In this document: positions 50,701-62,117 of the stretch, in pieces
How the letters are laid out: each line of letters opens with the position of its first letter
Numbering within the stretch: the first letter of the stretch is position 1
Assembly (NCBI RefSeq): GCF_004379255.2
Contig: NC_056035.1
Span: forward strand, 38,134,773 to 38,198,772
Reading direction: 5' to 3'
Source of the DNA: Salvia splendens
Lineage: Eukaryota; Streptophyta; Magnoliopsida; Lamiales; Lamiaceae
DNA: 64,000 bases
Made by a program: the position numbers and the translations under genes
The notes under the pieces: model-generated
Database searches by the model: none
What the model was told of the DNA's origin: nothing
What the model saw: only the letters and a program-made list of their open reading frames with translations

Positions 50701-53700
50701 TTCTACTTGTGACTGAAACTGAAGGTACTAATGAGATTCATGTAAGAAGTAGTAAAACTACTCCCTCCGCCCCCCATTAACTGGCACCAATTTCCTTTTT
50801 CGTCTGTCCCCAATTAATTGGCACCCTTACTTTTTACTACATTTGATAATAGACCCTATATTCCACTAACTCATTTCACTCACATTTTATTATAAAATTG
50901 ATACGTAAAAGTGGGATCCACATTCCATTAAATTTTTTCATCCACTTTTCACTACATTTCTTAAAACCCGTGTCAAGTCAACCGACGCCAATTAATGGGG
51001 GACGGAGGGAGTATTATATTTCCTGCTAGTATGACCCCGTAACTGCTATTCTGATTCTTCCAAATGCATTGAGGATACGTATTTTAGTCACGACAATGAA
51101 TATAATAATTCCATGTGTTGTTTCTAATCTTGTGGTTATTATCATCATCATTATTGTCTCGCGTGTTATGGTGTAACTGTTTATATTTCCTGCTAGTATG
51201 ACCATTGATCCCATAACTGCTATTCTATTTTTTCCGAATACATTGATGATAGGTATTATAAATACGACAACAATGAATTTAATAATTCCATGTGTTGTTT
51301 CTAATTATGTGGTTACAATCGTCATCATTAATTGTCTCACGTGTTAGTCCTTACGGAATTTTGTTGTTGCACATTCTGCGGCCTTGGTGGAAGTATTCAT
51401 AGGCAAAATGATTTATTTTGATTATAAGCAGATTCCAGTTATTTATCATTCAAGTGCTATGGGAACCTTTGGGCTAAGAAAGTAAGAAGATAGAGTAAGA
51501 TATGATTCTAATATTGTTCTTCTAGTATAAATTCTTTACCTATTAAATGAGATTTTGGTGCGCCTGTCTGATGAGATCCTCGTATCGACCCCAAAACGAG
51601 GTTCAAAAAGGGGCCAAATGGAGTACCGAAATATTGAGTTGGCTAAAACCAGAGGAATAACGTTTTATTCAATGGCTGGGCCAATAATTGAACCCGAAGA
51701 AGAGAACATCATTGGGACCTAGGGTTAATTGGGCAAGGAGGAAACTGATGTGAGAAGTAGATTTTTACATGAAGCACAAAAGTTAGAGTTTTCTCATATT
51801 TTTGGAGGCACAAAAGTTAGATTTCATACAGCTATCTCCTTAAAAGATTGAGCATAGGTATATTGTTATTGTTATTAGATTTCAAATTTTCAAATATGCT
51901 TGGAACTTAGGTTTTGTTTTTGGTTTGAGTTTATCTAGAGTCCAAATTTAGGCCTATAATTTGTCCATCATGTAATTCAAAAAGCAGCTACTGATCATGC
52001 CGTCGTCCATCACATCCATCCAACGACCTTGAATGTTCATCCGAATCAAAACTAAGGGATTCAGGCTGTCTACAATCCGGACACCAGCAGGCTTAACTCT
52101 TGATAGTTCGTTTGGTTTTGTGGAAATCCAGAGATTTTGTTCGACCCTTCCTTCCGGTCCACATGTACTGTTAAGTTGACTTTCCCATCAAATTCTGCAT
52201 GTCCATCCACCACCGTGCGAATTTGTTGCTGTGAGGAGTGAAACGGCCGAGACACCAAGACCAAACAGAGTTCGACCAAGTGCTGCACTCCAACTGTTTG
52301 TTGATTTTCCGGGTAACACTTGGTTTTATTTTTCTGAATTTTTAGACTCATCGACACGTATCTTGGGCTGTGAACTTCGTACCTTACCGAGGCTCACATC
52401 ACTTTCTTAATCACATTATTTTTTTATAAAGTACAGCCCAATCAAACTGCAAGTTGTAGAATAGAAGAGAAAACCCAGAAAAAAGGGTTTATATGTCAAA
52501 TGAAATTGGAAAACAGAATTGGGAAGAACTCTCGTCAGGAAGACAGGAACCTTGCTCCAGTCCTGCAAATTTGTCGAAACAACAATTTAATGGGATCCCG
52601 TCCCTAATTCTTACTTTAGCCTTATTTTGTTGCACTAAAGGATTTACTAGTTGTTAAAACTAGCTTGAAAGTATAATAGATGACAGCATCACATGATCGT
52701 AAACAGAAATAAAATAAACCAATCCAACTGTAGCCTAATCAACTGAAAACTACAAGCCATCTGAGCAGGTTCAGAATTAAGGTATCAAGAATACTGCCCT
52801 AAATGTAACATCACGAGTCAGCATTAGGCAAAAGATATCAAATATTGATTCTTGACTTGTTCGGAGGTCAGTCCTATCCAATTGGACACCATAAGTTTGT
52901 TTCTTGTAGCTTTAGTCCACCTCCTTTTGCAACTTAACTTTGTCCCGGGATTGCTACAAATGGTCTTTTCATGGGTTCGAGTAGACAAGAGGTCCAATTG
53001 TGTGATTGTTGTGAAAACTCTTGTGAAGTACTATTGGAATTAGCAGAAGGGTCAGAACATTTGATAGAGTTGAAGGCACTTAACACGTCTCGATTTGTGG
53101 TAGAGATAAAAAAACAGGAAAATGGTGGGAATAATATTTCCATTTGTGAAATTGGAAAACAATACCAGGATTAGTTACAGTCACGATCAAAGCTACAAAG
53201 CTACTATGCTGAAACAACTATTGAAAGTGACGGCATCCTAACTCCTAACTTCAGCCTCACTTGTGTTATACAATTAGAACTGACATCAGACTAAGAGACA
53301 AAAATGAACAAAAATATTCCTCCTAAATCCACATCAATTGATAGACACAAATTCTATCAATTTTGGTGACTCCATGAACATAATCCCTCGTCACCTTTCA
53401 GTTCTTTATAATGAATATTACCTAGAATCTCTGCTATTTTTTTTATAATCATAGCATAATTCTGATTGACTCTGGAAGAATCTTGTTAGATAATTTCCTG
53501 GCTTAGATAATATGTTGGACTATGGCTTTATTACTGACACCCTCTCTTTGTCTTGGTGAGGTTGTTTGGTTATACATTATGCCAGGAGGTGCATAAAATG
53601 TTAGTGAATTCTTGAATGTACTATGATAGGTAGACTTAAGCGCCCAACCTGCAAATCACAGCATTTAGAAAGAAATGAGATGGTCTTGTTACACTATAAA

Positions 53701-54502
53701 CCTTTTTTTTGTTTATCTTGGAGAGATCAATAGGATGCGTATCCTCTATTTTCTTATGAAAGTATGCCATTTCTTGTTTTGACTTTGTTTATAGCGCCTT
53801 AGTTAAGCATTCCACATTTCTACTATTTATTGGGTTCTTTTCAGTCTCATGCACTTCCATTCAGTGATATGCTCTTGCAACTTATTTTGGTCTGAGGAAC
53901 TGTTTGGCAAGCTATAATTTAACATGGAATGATTTTGGGTAATGAGTGATACAATGTTCAGTTTCAATAACCATAAAAGGGTATATTGCTACTACCAGAT
54001 TGCAGGAAAACCATTTCAAGCTAGGACCCCTAAGAGCCCTTGGATGCCATTTCCCATGCTGCTTGCTGCCATTTCAAGCAAAGTCCCTTCTCAGCACATG
54101 GACCTTGTGAAGAACAACTATGCGCTGTTCAGAGTATGCAACTTGACACATCAAAGCATTATATTAACTGAAATAGTTTTCTGCTATAATAATAGTATTT
54201 TTGTGTTCGACAGCATAAAAAGATAAACCGGGATACATTTGTGAAGAAATTGAGGACCATTGTTGGTGATGATTTACTGAAGTCGGCAATAACAAGTCTT
54301 CGGTGCAAGGTATGGTGTCTGTAATTCTTGGTGTGTGATGTCATGTTCAATCGGCATGCCTGCATACCATGTATGCTTTACCCTTAAAAAAGTTAAAGGT
54401 GGATGGTTAATGAGATGTAATTGTGTGTCTAAGACTAAACATTTCTTGTTAATGAGATGTACTTTTGGCTTTCTACAGGTGTCAGACAAACCCCAAGGTT
54501 GA
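47734..54502 (+). CDS. SRO1: RCD1/SRO1-type inactive PARP-like stress regulator
   Basis: Exons 47734-48866, 49750-49991, 50473-50546, 53999-54133, 54214-54309 and 54479-54502 join in frame to 567 residues, almost the length of Arabidopsis SRO1. A basic nuclear-type stretch (KKINKRRKL) near residue 55 leads into a WWE domain (about 80-150, [36 protein letters not shown]). An acidic linker follows, then a PARP-like fold (about 280-455, ending [17 protein letters not shown]), and a C-terminal RST domain (about 495-560, [27 protein letters not shown]). The RST domain binds transcription factors; the PARP fold of this family is generally regarded as non-catalytic. The acceptor chosen at 53999 (after TACTACCAG) keeps frame, whereas the next AG at 54005 does not. 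Intron 3 is 3.45 kb and carries a MITE. Confidence 0.93.
49333..49552. repeat. Diverged tandem duplication in SRO1 intron 1
   Basis: Two copies of a roughly 90-bp block (about 49333-49425 and 49461-49552) share TTCAACTCAAAT, AGGAAAAGAAG, CCCACATC.GGATGTGCTG and ATTCGTGGGGTG. Copies differ at many sites. Confidence 0.8.
50761..51011. mobile_element. Stowaway (Tc1/mariner-type) MITE in SRO1 intron 3
   Basis: 251 bp bounded by CTCCCTCCGCCCCCCATTAA and its near-complement TTAATGGGGGACGGAGGGAG, with TA on each side (50759-50760, 51012-51013). CTCCCTCCG ends plus a TA duplication are the hallmark of Stowaway elements. Non-coding. Confidence 0.92.
51017..51347. repeat. Tandem duplication of about 165 bp in SRO1 intron 3
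   Basis: Two diverged copies begin TATTTCCTGCTAGTATGACC at 51017 and 51183. Both contain AATAATTCCATGTGTTGTTT and end in TGTCTC.CGTGTTA. The MITE lies directly before the first copy. Confidence 0.85.
51348..53998. other. SRO1: Unexplained bulk of SRO1 intron 3
   Basis: About 2.6 kb with no firm assignment. Fragments that look non-random are an open minus frame at 52070-52357 and overlapping open frames on both strands at 52934-53174. None matches a family I recognise and none has splice context, so they may be remnants of an old insertion. Confidence 0.35.
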
Positions 54503-54807
54503 AACGGTGTGCAGCTAAGCGTGAGTGACCCGGAAGTCGAATTATCGTATAAATGTGCATGTAATGTCAATAAGTCAATTTGCTTCACGACATTTGGTGT
54601 AGTTTGAAAGCTCTAGAAGTGTTGTTTTCATGTATGGACTTGTTTTTAAACTAGATGCAAAATAACTCGGATTGGTTTGTTTTGATGAAGATAAATGATC
54701 TTTACCTTATATTTTTCATAAATTGTAGACATGCTATAATATTGAACATTGGAATTCGTCAACATTTATGAAGCTGAATGAATAACACAAGAAGCTGAAT
54801 GAATAAC
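54503..54807. other. 305-bp gap between convergent SRO1 and SKL2
   Basis: Stop codons of the two genes face each other across 305 bp, so their 3' UTRs probably meet or overlap. No coding potential. Confidence 0.6.
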
Positions 54808-57800
54808 TCAAGAAGCAGTTGCCGGATCCCAAGCAGGAGGTTTAATATCCGGCCAATCACCTCGGCATCCAAGTCGGACATACAGACTTTTTTTACCTGG
54901 AAGATCAAAAACAGATGATGAGAAATGGACTCTACAAATGACTATAGGTACGTTCTCTTTGATGAGATGCACTCTGGAGGGGACAGAGGTCAAAAGAAAA
55001 CAGGTACCTGTAATGTTTTTATCGGACAAAACCAATCGTTTAAGAGCACTGAGTGATGCCTGAGCCGCGGATTTGGTGTAAGTGGCATCCCAACCTTGGA
55101 GCTTCACTACTACTTCAGCATTAGTGTAGCCTCGGAGACCATATTCAATATCCCTCCTGGCCTCTTCTTTTGCTGACTCTTCATCTGGTAGTATTAGATA
55201 GCAGGATATCATATTATGTTTGCTATTTTCGAAGAAAATATTGCAGGGTTGCACATCCGCACAAAAAAGATACGAGCAAATGAACTGACTAAAAAGACCT
55301 AAAAACACCCAGTTTTGAAATGATGTCTCCGAGTGAAGGCACAAAGAAACTGGTGGTGAATCAGCAAATGCCATTCATATTTTAGATATATTTAGAGATC
55401 TATGAAAGAGCTTCCATTATACTTTTCAGACATTCCAACTCTAGTAAGAAAGCATGCCCTTTATAAGATAATATTACAAAAAGAGTGGGAATGATTAATC
55501 ACCTGTTGCTTCAGACTGCGACAGCCAAATTGTAAATCCTGCAAAGAGATGCCGCCATTTTCCAGGTCTCCTGGCAGCGCCATGCTTCCCTCCTAATGTT
55601 GCGACAACTACTCTTGCTTGACTGGACTTACGATACAGTTAGGCTTTGCAATGTCTAAACATCCAATAAGTTATTGTAGAAGACGGCATTGCTCAACCAA
55701 TAACTCTAAATATGAATGCGTGTAAGAATCTTACCTACTAAGACTATCTAATATTGCAGCTTCCCCTTCTGCGACAGAATCAGATCCTTCCTCGTCCTTC
55801 CCTGGAATAACTCGACCAAATTATAGGAGAATAAATGCTATTGCACAAGATTCTCACAATAGATGAAACAACGCATCCTAGAATTATTAAGCACCACAGT
55901 TCAATATCAAGACAATCATTTACAAGATGTGAAGCAGCTAGGAAATTTTGAAGTTTGAGAATAAGCAAGGAATTAAGAACCTGGGAAAAGAACATTAGAA
56001 TGAAATACAAGGGTAGACAAGGAAAGTAAATATTTTATGTGATAAAATGATAAATCCAGTGCTAGATTAAGATTCCAAAAGGGGATGGATATACGGCAGG
56101 GAAATGACACTTCCATTTAGCTCGTTGCAAGTCTTCCTTTACAGAGGGCACATGACAAATAAATGACATGCAAACATGATCATATATTACCCCAAAAACA
56201 AGTGTTTGTATATCTAAAGCAAAAGTCACGCAGATAAAGAGATCATCCAAATATTTCACTGATTGCTAAAGCCTGATGGCGTTATTCTGAAGTCTTGTAG
56301 ATGATTAATACATATCCGGATCAGAATAGCATTTCCCATTAATTATATAGAGACTGTGGTTTTAAAAGAAAAAGAAACCCACACAAACAGATCATAAGCA
56401 GTATCAATGCAGTATTATTTGGAAGACTTGTTTACAGTTATTAGTGGAATATTTTCAACAGTTTATGGTGTCAAGAAGGACTTGAACTAGTGAAGGCACT
56501 TTGACATGTTTTCTTTGCATAGTTCAACTAATCCACATTTAGTCCATACTCAGGAAACAATTACGAATTTCCAATCATTTCATTAAATATTCCATCTTCT
56601 ACTCACATTGCATGAGCTTTTGATTAGTCACTTCAGATATCCAAGGTGAATTGACTTTATTATATAGTATTACAAACAATCAAACATTCTGTTTCCCATA
56701 TGTGTGAGCGCACGCCACACAGACACAAAAAAAACACACACACACACAGAGGGAGGATCTTCACATACATGTATCAATAGTTTGATTGGAATACGCTTCA
56801 AGAAGCTCCTTTGTGCAAAGTGGAGAGTATCTGTCACAAAGAAACATGAAACTCTCTGTAAAGATAAAGAGAGCAGGCCAAGCCACCAGCTAGCGCCTAG
56901 CAATAATAGTTTTAAACATGCTAAACACTAGAAGACGAGATGCAATGAAGCAAGGAGAAAGATTAAGGTTGACTGTTCACATTAAAGCCAGCCATTCTAT
57001 TAACATCTGCAGTAATATTTTCTAGTTAAAACAAAAGGGGCACATACCCAAGGCCGACTGCTAATTCTCGAGCAACACTGTTGTTGATTTCTGTTGATTC
57101 TCCAACTAAAAAGATTGATGTTCCTTTCAGCAGTTGGGCGACTCCAGTAGTTAATGACTCCCAAGATTCCACGATGTCATGCCATTTTAGTTCTGGATCT
57201 TGCTTTTTCAAGTTAACTACAAGCTGGGTGTCATCTATGTACCTGTTGAAGAAGATAATATGATATAGTTGTAGGCATTGGGGGGAGGGTTGAGTTAGCA
57301 ATAGCAAATGCCAAATACTACCATATCATCTCAGAAGGCTTTATCATTCCATATAGATTATGAGTATCCAAGAGAGTTTTTGTGTATCCAGAAGACTGCA
57401 CTCTTATTACCAAAGATTTCTCAGTTGCATCCACATAAACTTCCCCTGGACTTATGTTTTCTTCCCCGAGTTCCAGTCTCAACTCTACCTCAGACGAATC
57501 ATCACTAAACTGCATTCAAGCATCACCCATATATTCATACAGTATCAATCATATACTAGTACTCATTTAGAATTGGACTTGCCACTTTAATATTGGGGAA
57601 ATTTATAATACATCAATTGGTATAAGATACTACAATATTGTTCCTTCTAATTGGTGTGACTGTAAAGAATATAAATTGCAGAAACTTACAATTGCCCAAC
57701 TTCCCCAACAGATGGAAATATAAATTGGTGCAACTGTAAAGAATGAATATTGATGAATTACCTCGTATTGAGTTGCATTTGTGGAGAAAGTGGGGTTGAT

Positions 57801-57959
57801 GCTGCAGGGGACTATGCGGCCATGATTTTGACAAGCAGCGGGTGAGATTGAGGGGAATGAAACACATGAAAAGGAGAAACATTGTGTTCGAAATGACAAG
57901 AGGTTTTGTGTAGAGCGACGAGAGAGAATGGGAGAGATGAAGCTCAGTGTTGTGGCCAT
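54808..57959 (-). CDS. SKL2: Probable inactive shikimate kinase-like 2, chloroplastic
   Basis: Eight exons join in frame to 364 residues: 57959-57762, 57509-57322, 57242-57048, 56830-56769, 55801-55735, 55621-55503, 55184-55008, 54896-54808. A transit peptide (about 1-55, MATTLSFISPILSRRS) is followed by a CS/p23-like beta-sandwich (about 75-165, ending DPELKWHDIVESWESL), then a shikimate-kinase-like domain (VAQLLKGTSIFLVGESTEIN, VVVATLGGKHGAAR, VRLGCRGDWPDIKPP). The nucleotide loop lacks the Gly-Lys-Ser/Thr core, reading GESTEIN after FLVG, so phosphate transfer is not expected. This agrees with the inactive status known for SKL2 proteins. The role is uncertain. The second in-frame ATG (57959) is chosen over 57989 because it gives a normal MATT transit start. 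Confidence 0.93.
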
Positions 57960-58080
57960 TTTCAAGATAATATGGAAATTGAAATGCATTCTTCCATCTT
58001 ACTAGTAATATACTATAAGCTTATCTCATTTCATTTCAACAAAAAAAAGCGACAACTAAATTCTACTACTAATTTGCAGA

Positions 58081-58629
58081 TAGGGGTGAGCAAAAAAAAC
58101 CGGAAACCGAATATCCAAACCGAACCAAACCGAAATTTTGAAATTCGGTTCGGTTTTTTCGGTTTTTCGGTTCGGTTCGGTTTTAAAAATAAAAAAATTT
58201 CAGTTTTTCGGTTCGGTTCGGTTCGGGCGAAGAAAAAAACCGAAAAACCAAAAAACCGAATTATATATATTCTATTAATTTAATATATTATATTATATAT
58301 AATATATATATTCTTTTAATATATTCTACTATATAATATATATTATATATATTATTAATTTTATATTATATATAAATATTCTATTAGTATATATAAAATA
58401 AAATAAAATACACATATATAAATATATATTTATATTATATTTATTTTTTTCAGGTTTTTTGGTTTTTTTTTTCGGGTTTTTCGGTTTTGTTCGGGTTTTT
58501 TCGGTTTTTTAAGTCCGGTTTTCGGTTTTTTCGGGTTCGGTTCGGTTTGGATTTTGAACTAAATTCGGTTTTTCGGTTTTGGTTCGGTTTTAGCAAAAAA
58601 CCGAACCGAAACCCGAATGCATACCCCTA
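58081..58629. mobile_element. hAT-type MITE with perfect 8-bp duplication
   Basis: 549 bp beginning TAGGGGTGAGCA and ending TGCATACCCCTA. TTTGCAGA is duplicated exactly on both sides (58073-58080, 58630-58637), as hAT transposition requires. The arms are packed with CGGTTTTTCGGTTCGGTT repeats in inverted orientation and the centre is almost pure A/T (58260-58445). Non-coding. Confidence 0.93.
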
Positions 58630-58637
58630 TTTGCAGA

Positions 58638-58871
58638 TGATCACTAAATTATCTCTTTAACTATATTGATTTTCTAATCATTAATTCGTCAAAATTTGAT
58701 TAAAAACCGATAATTTATACTACTCCATAGTAGTATAAATTGACTAGCTCAATTGAAAAAAAAATAGTACCACTACTCTTACTTATTTTTAAGCTTCAGC
58801 CTTCAGTTATTGTTAAATAACAAAAAATTATTGAAAAACTCATAAATTTTGATAAAATAGATATATGTAAT
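58638..58871. other. AT-rich spacer
   Basis: Short AT-rich gap between the hAT MITE and the decayed copia element. Nothing recognised. Confidence 0.5.
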
Positions 58872-59018
58872 TGTAGAACAGTAAAATATAAAGACATAGT
58901 GAAGAAAGTAGTAGTATATATTAGTATTATTTAACATATGCACATATATAGTACAAGGGACTAAGCTAGGCTATGTCACATCACCGATGTGAGACATAAT
59001 ACAAATAATATATTAACA
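58872..59018 (-). repeat. 3' LTR of the decayed copia element
   Basis: 147 bp, read TGTTAATATATT to TACTGTTCTACA on the minus strand. It contains CACATCGGTGATGTGACAT. Confidence 0.8.
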
Positions 59019-59084
59019 CTCCCCCTCAAACTGGATCATATATATTGATCATGTCCATCTTGGTACAGAGTTTTGAGAAACGCT

Positions 59085-60153
59085 TCATAGACAACGGTTT
59101 TGTAAATGTATCAACAATCTGGTTAGATGATGAAGTGAAAGGAATAGTAATTGTCTGATTCGAACACACTCTCTAATGAAATGACAATCAACTTCAATAT
59201 GTTTAGTCCTCTCATGAAAAATCGGATTATTCGCAATATAGACTGCAGCTTGGTTATCACAATGCATCGGTAAAGGTTCATTGAAAGTGAATCTCAATTC
59301 TCCAAGTAGATTCTTGACTTCAATCATCTCAGTAGCAGTATGAGCCATAACTCTATACTCGGCCTCGGCAGACGATCTCGCAACAATATGTTGTTTCTTA
59401 CTTCGCCAAGTTACCAGGTTTCCTCCCAAGTAGGTGCAATATACATAAGTAGACTTTCTATCAGACTTAGAACCAGCATTATCAGCATCTGAATATCCTT
59501 CAATTTTTAGATGCCCATTCTTTTTAAATAACAATCTTTTGCCGGGAGATTTCTTGATATATTGAAGAATTCGAATAACAGCATCCCAGTGAACTTGCTT
59601 AGGCTTATCCAGAAAATGACTGACTAAACCAACATCAAAGGAAATATCAAGCCTTGTTACTGTCAAATAGATAAGTTTTCCAACTAGACGTCTATACTTA
59701 GCTTTATCCTCCAAAAATTCTCCACTATCATCCCAAACACTTGGATCAACCTCCATAGGAGTATCAACAGGTTTTGTTCCTAGTATCCAATTTCTTTCAA
59801 TAAATATGTAGCATACTTTTACTGAGATAGAGACACTCCAGAATTTCCGTGTGCAATTTCACTTCCCAAAAAATACTTAGGACGCCCCAGATCCTTGATG
59901 ACAAAATGTTGATGCAAATATTTCTTAGTTTCCTCAATTTCACGAACATCACTTCTAGATATGAGTATATCATCAACATACACAATGAGAATGACAATAC
60001 CCGATGTTTGATGTCACACAAAGACAGAATGATCAGACTTGCATTTCTTAAAACCAATAGTTCCAAGAACACTACTAAGCTTATCAAACCAAGCCTTGGG
60101 ACTTTGTTTAAGGCCATAAATTGCCTTTTTGAGACAACAAACCTTAGTAGCAT
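59085..60153 (-). pseudogene. Copia reverse transcriptase C-part and RNase H remnant
   Basis: Minus-strand frames 60153-59797 and 59756-59085 carry the end of the reverse transcriptase and the RNase H (LVGKLIYLTVTRLDISF, GYSDADNAGSKSDRKST, ARSSAEAEYRVMAH, NPIFHERTKHIEVDCHFIRE). They belong to the RE1/Retrofit-like branch, different from elements 1 and 2. Frameshifts separate the pieces. Confidence 0.88.
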
Positions 60154-60154
60154 C

Positions 60155-62117
60155 TAGGCATGCACAAACCGAACCGGACCGCCGGTTAACCGGCGGTTCG
60201 GAATCGCCGGTTCATGAACTGGAATCGGCCAGCGGCGGCGGTTCGAACCGGCCGGCGGTTCAGGTTCGGAAAAATCACGAACCATAACCGACGGTTCACT
60301 GATTCGAACCGTCGGCTCAATAAATTTTTTTAAAAAAATTTATTAATTATACAATCCATTTTTATATATAAAAATCAATTTTCACAAATAAATAAATACA
60401 ATAATTTCATAATAGCCCATATTTATTTGTTGGGCCTATGATTCTAAGAAACCATTCTTGGTTGTTTCTCTTTTATAGAGACATCCTTGAATATTTTGTG
60501 TTTCACTTTCGATATGAGACAAAATATGTTGAATTATTTTCTCTTATAAGTACATGTTTAGATCATTCATTCATCTTTTTCTAATGTGAGATACAAAACT
60601 TTCATTTGTTTTGTACTTTTCTTTATTTTTTACTACATTTTATTATTCACTAACCTTATCTTTATTTTTGTTATGATTCATTTTCTAAGACAAATTTATA
60701 GATAATAATAGAATCAAATAGAATAGTTCAATTAAATTTGAATGTTGCATGTTGCTCATAATTTCTATATTTATAGAATGTGGATGTGTTCAAATAATAA
60801 TAATAATTGGATTTAAATGTGCTCACTTTTAAGAATTCTAAGAAACCATTCTTGGTTGTTTCTCTTTTATAGAGACATCCTTGAATATTTTTTATTTCAC
60901 TTTCAATGTGAGACAAAATATGTTGAAGTATTTTCTTTTATAACTACATGTTTAGATCATTCATTCATCTTTTTCCAATGCGGGATACAAAACTTTTATT
61001 GTTTCCACTTTTCTTTATTTTTTACTACATTTTATTATTCACTAACTTTATCTTTATTTTTGTTATGATTCTTTTTCTAAGACAAATTTATACATAATAA
61101 TAGCATCAACTAGAATAGTTTAATTAAATTTGAATGTTGCATGTTGCTAATAATTTGTATATTTATAGAATGTGGACGTGTTCAAATAATTGGATTTAAA
61201 TGTAAGTATGTTGTTAATTTTTCTCAATATATTGATTAAATGTGAAAAAAATAACAATTAATATAAATGGTATAATAATGATAAAAATAGATAACTAAAG
61301 AATGAATGTTTAGTGGTATAATATAGTTTATATATTAGTAGTAGACTAATAGTATGATTTTGTATAATAGTTGTTATTCTAATATATGTAGTATAATTTA
61401 TATAAATAAAATTATTATTTGTGAATATATTCTTGATAGATAAGAATAAACAATTATTGAGTAATATGATTTGTATATAGATAAATAATTATTCATATTA
61501 TAGTTATCACTAGATTAATACAATTTTTATAATAATTATTCTCTTAATGTGTATAAATTATAATGGTATTTATTAGTTAATATACACATAAACTTATACA
61601 CAAACAAATCGATAATGATAAAGAATTAAAGAATAATACTTTATGTAATTATATTTATTGTTAAGTTATAATAATAGAAGATAGTTAAGATATAAACTAA
61701 TATAAATAAAGATGATGGAGATGTATCATGTAGTTATAAATAAGAAGTTTTATCTCACATTGAAAGAAAGAGCAACAGATCCAAGAACATGTAGCTATAA
61801 AAGAGAATCATCCAATACGCTCTCTTTCAACCCAAAAGCTCAAGTCCAACATTAAGTGTAAATTGTAACTTATAAGTTGTGACTTGTGACTTGTAGTCTC
61901 GTTGAAATAAACACTAAAACGAGAAGAAATGCAAAAAAATAATAATTTATGAACCGCCGAACCGGCCCGGAAACGGCGGTTCAGGCAAAAAACCGGTGAT
62001 TTTGAACCGCCTCGTGAACCGGTAGTTTTTTGAACCGGAATCGCCGGGACCCTTGGCGGGCCGGTTCCGGTTCATGATGAACCGTGAACCGCCGGTTTCG
62101 ACCTGTGTGCATGCCTA
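60155..62117. mobile_element. 1.96-kb hAT-type non-autonomous element inside the copia remnant
   Basis: Ends are TAGGCATGCACAAACCG and, read inward, TAGGCATGCACACAGGTCG. They are flanked by GTAGCATC (60147-60154) and GTAGCATT (62118-62125), a 7/8 match to an 8-bp duplication. The inner ends carry dense CCGGCGGTTCGAACC repeats and the core is AT-rich without coding capacity. It interrupts the reverse transcriptase frame of the host element. Confidence 0.88.
60441..61203. repeat. Direct duplication (period 394 bp) inside the hAT-type element
   Basis: Copies at about 60441-60834 and 60835-61203 share ATTCTAAGAAACCATTCTTG, CATGTTTAGATCATTCATTC and TTAAATTTGAATGTTGCATG. They differ by scattered substitutions and short indels such as a (TAA)n difference. 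Confidence 0.9.

Noticed and set aside
54005..54005. Acceptor TTGCAG at 54004 for SRO1 exon 4
   Set aside because: It shifts the reading frame against the conserved RST domain; the AG at 53997-53998 keeps frame.
56704..56931. Plus-strand frame with Thr-His repeat in SKL2 intron 4
   Set aside because: Derived from a (CA)n repeat and the complement of SKL2 exon 4.
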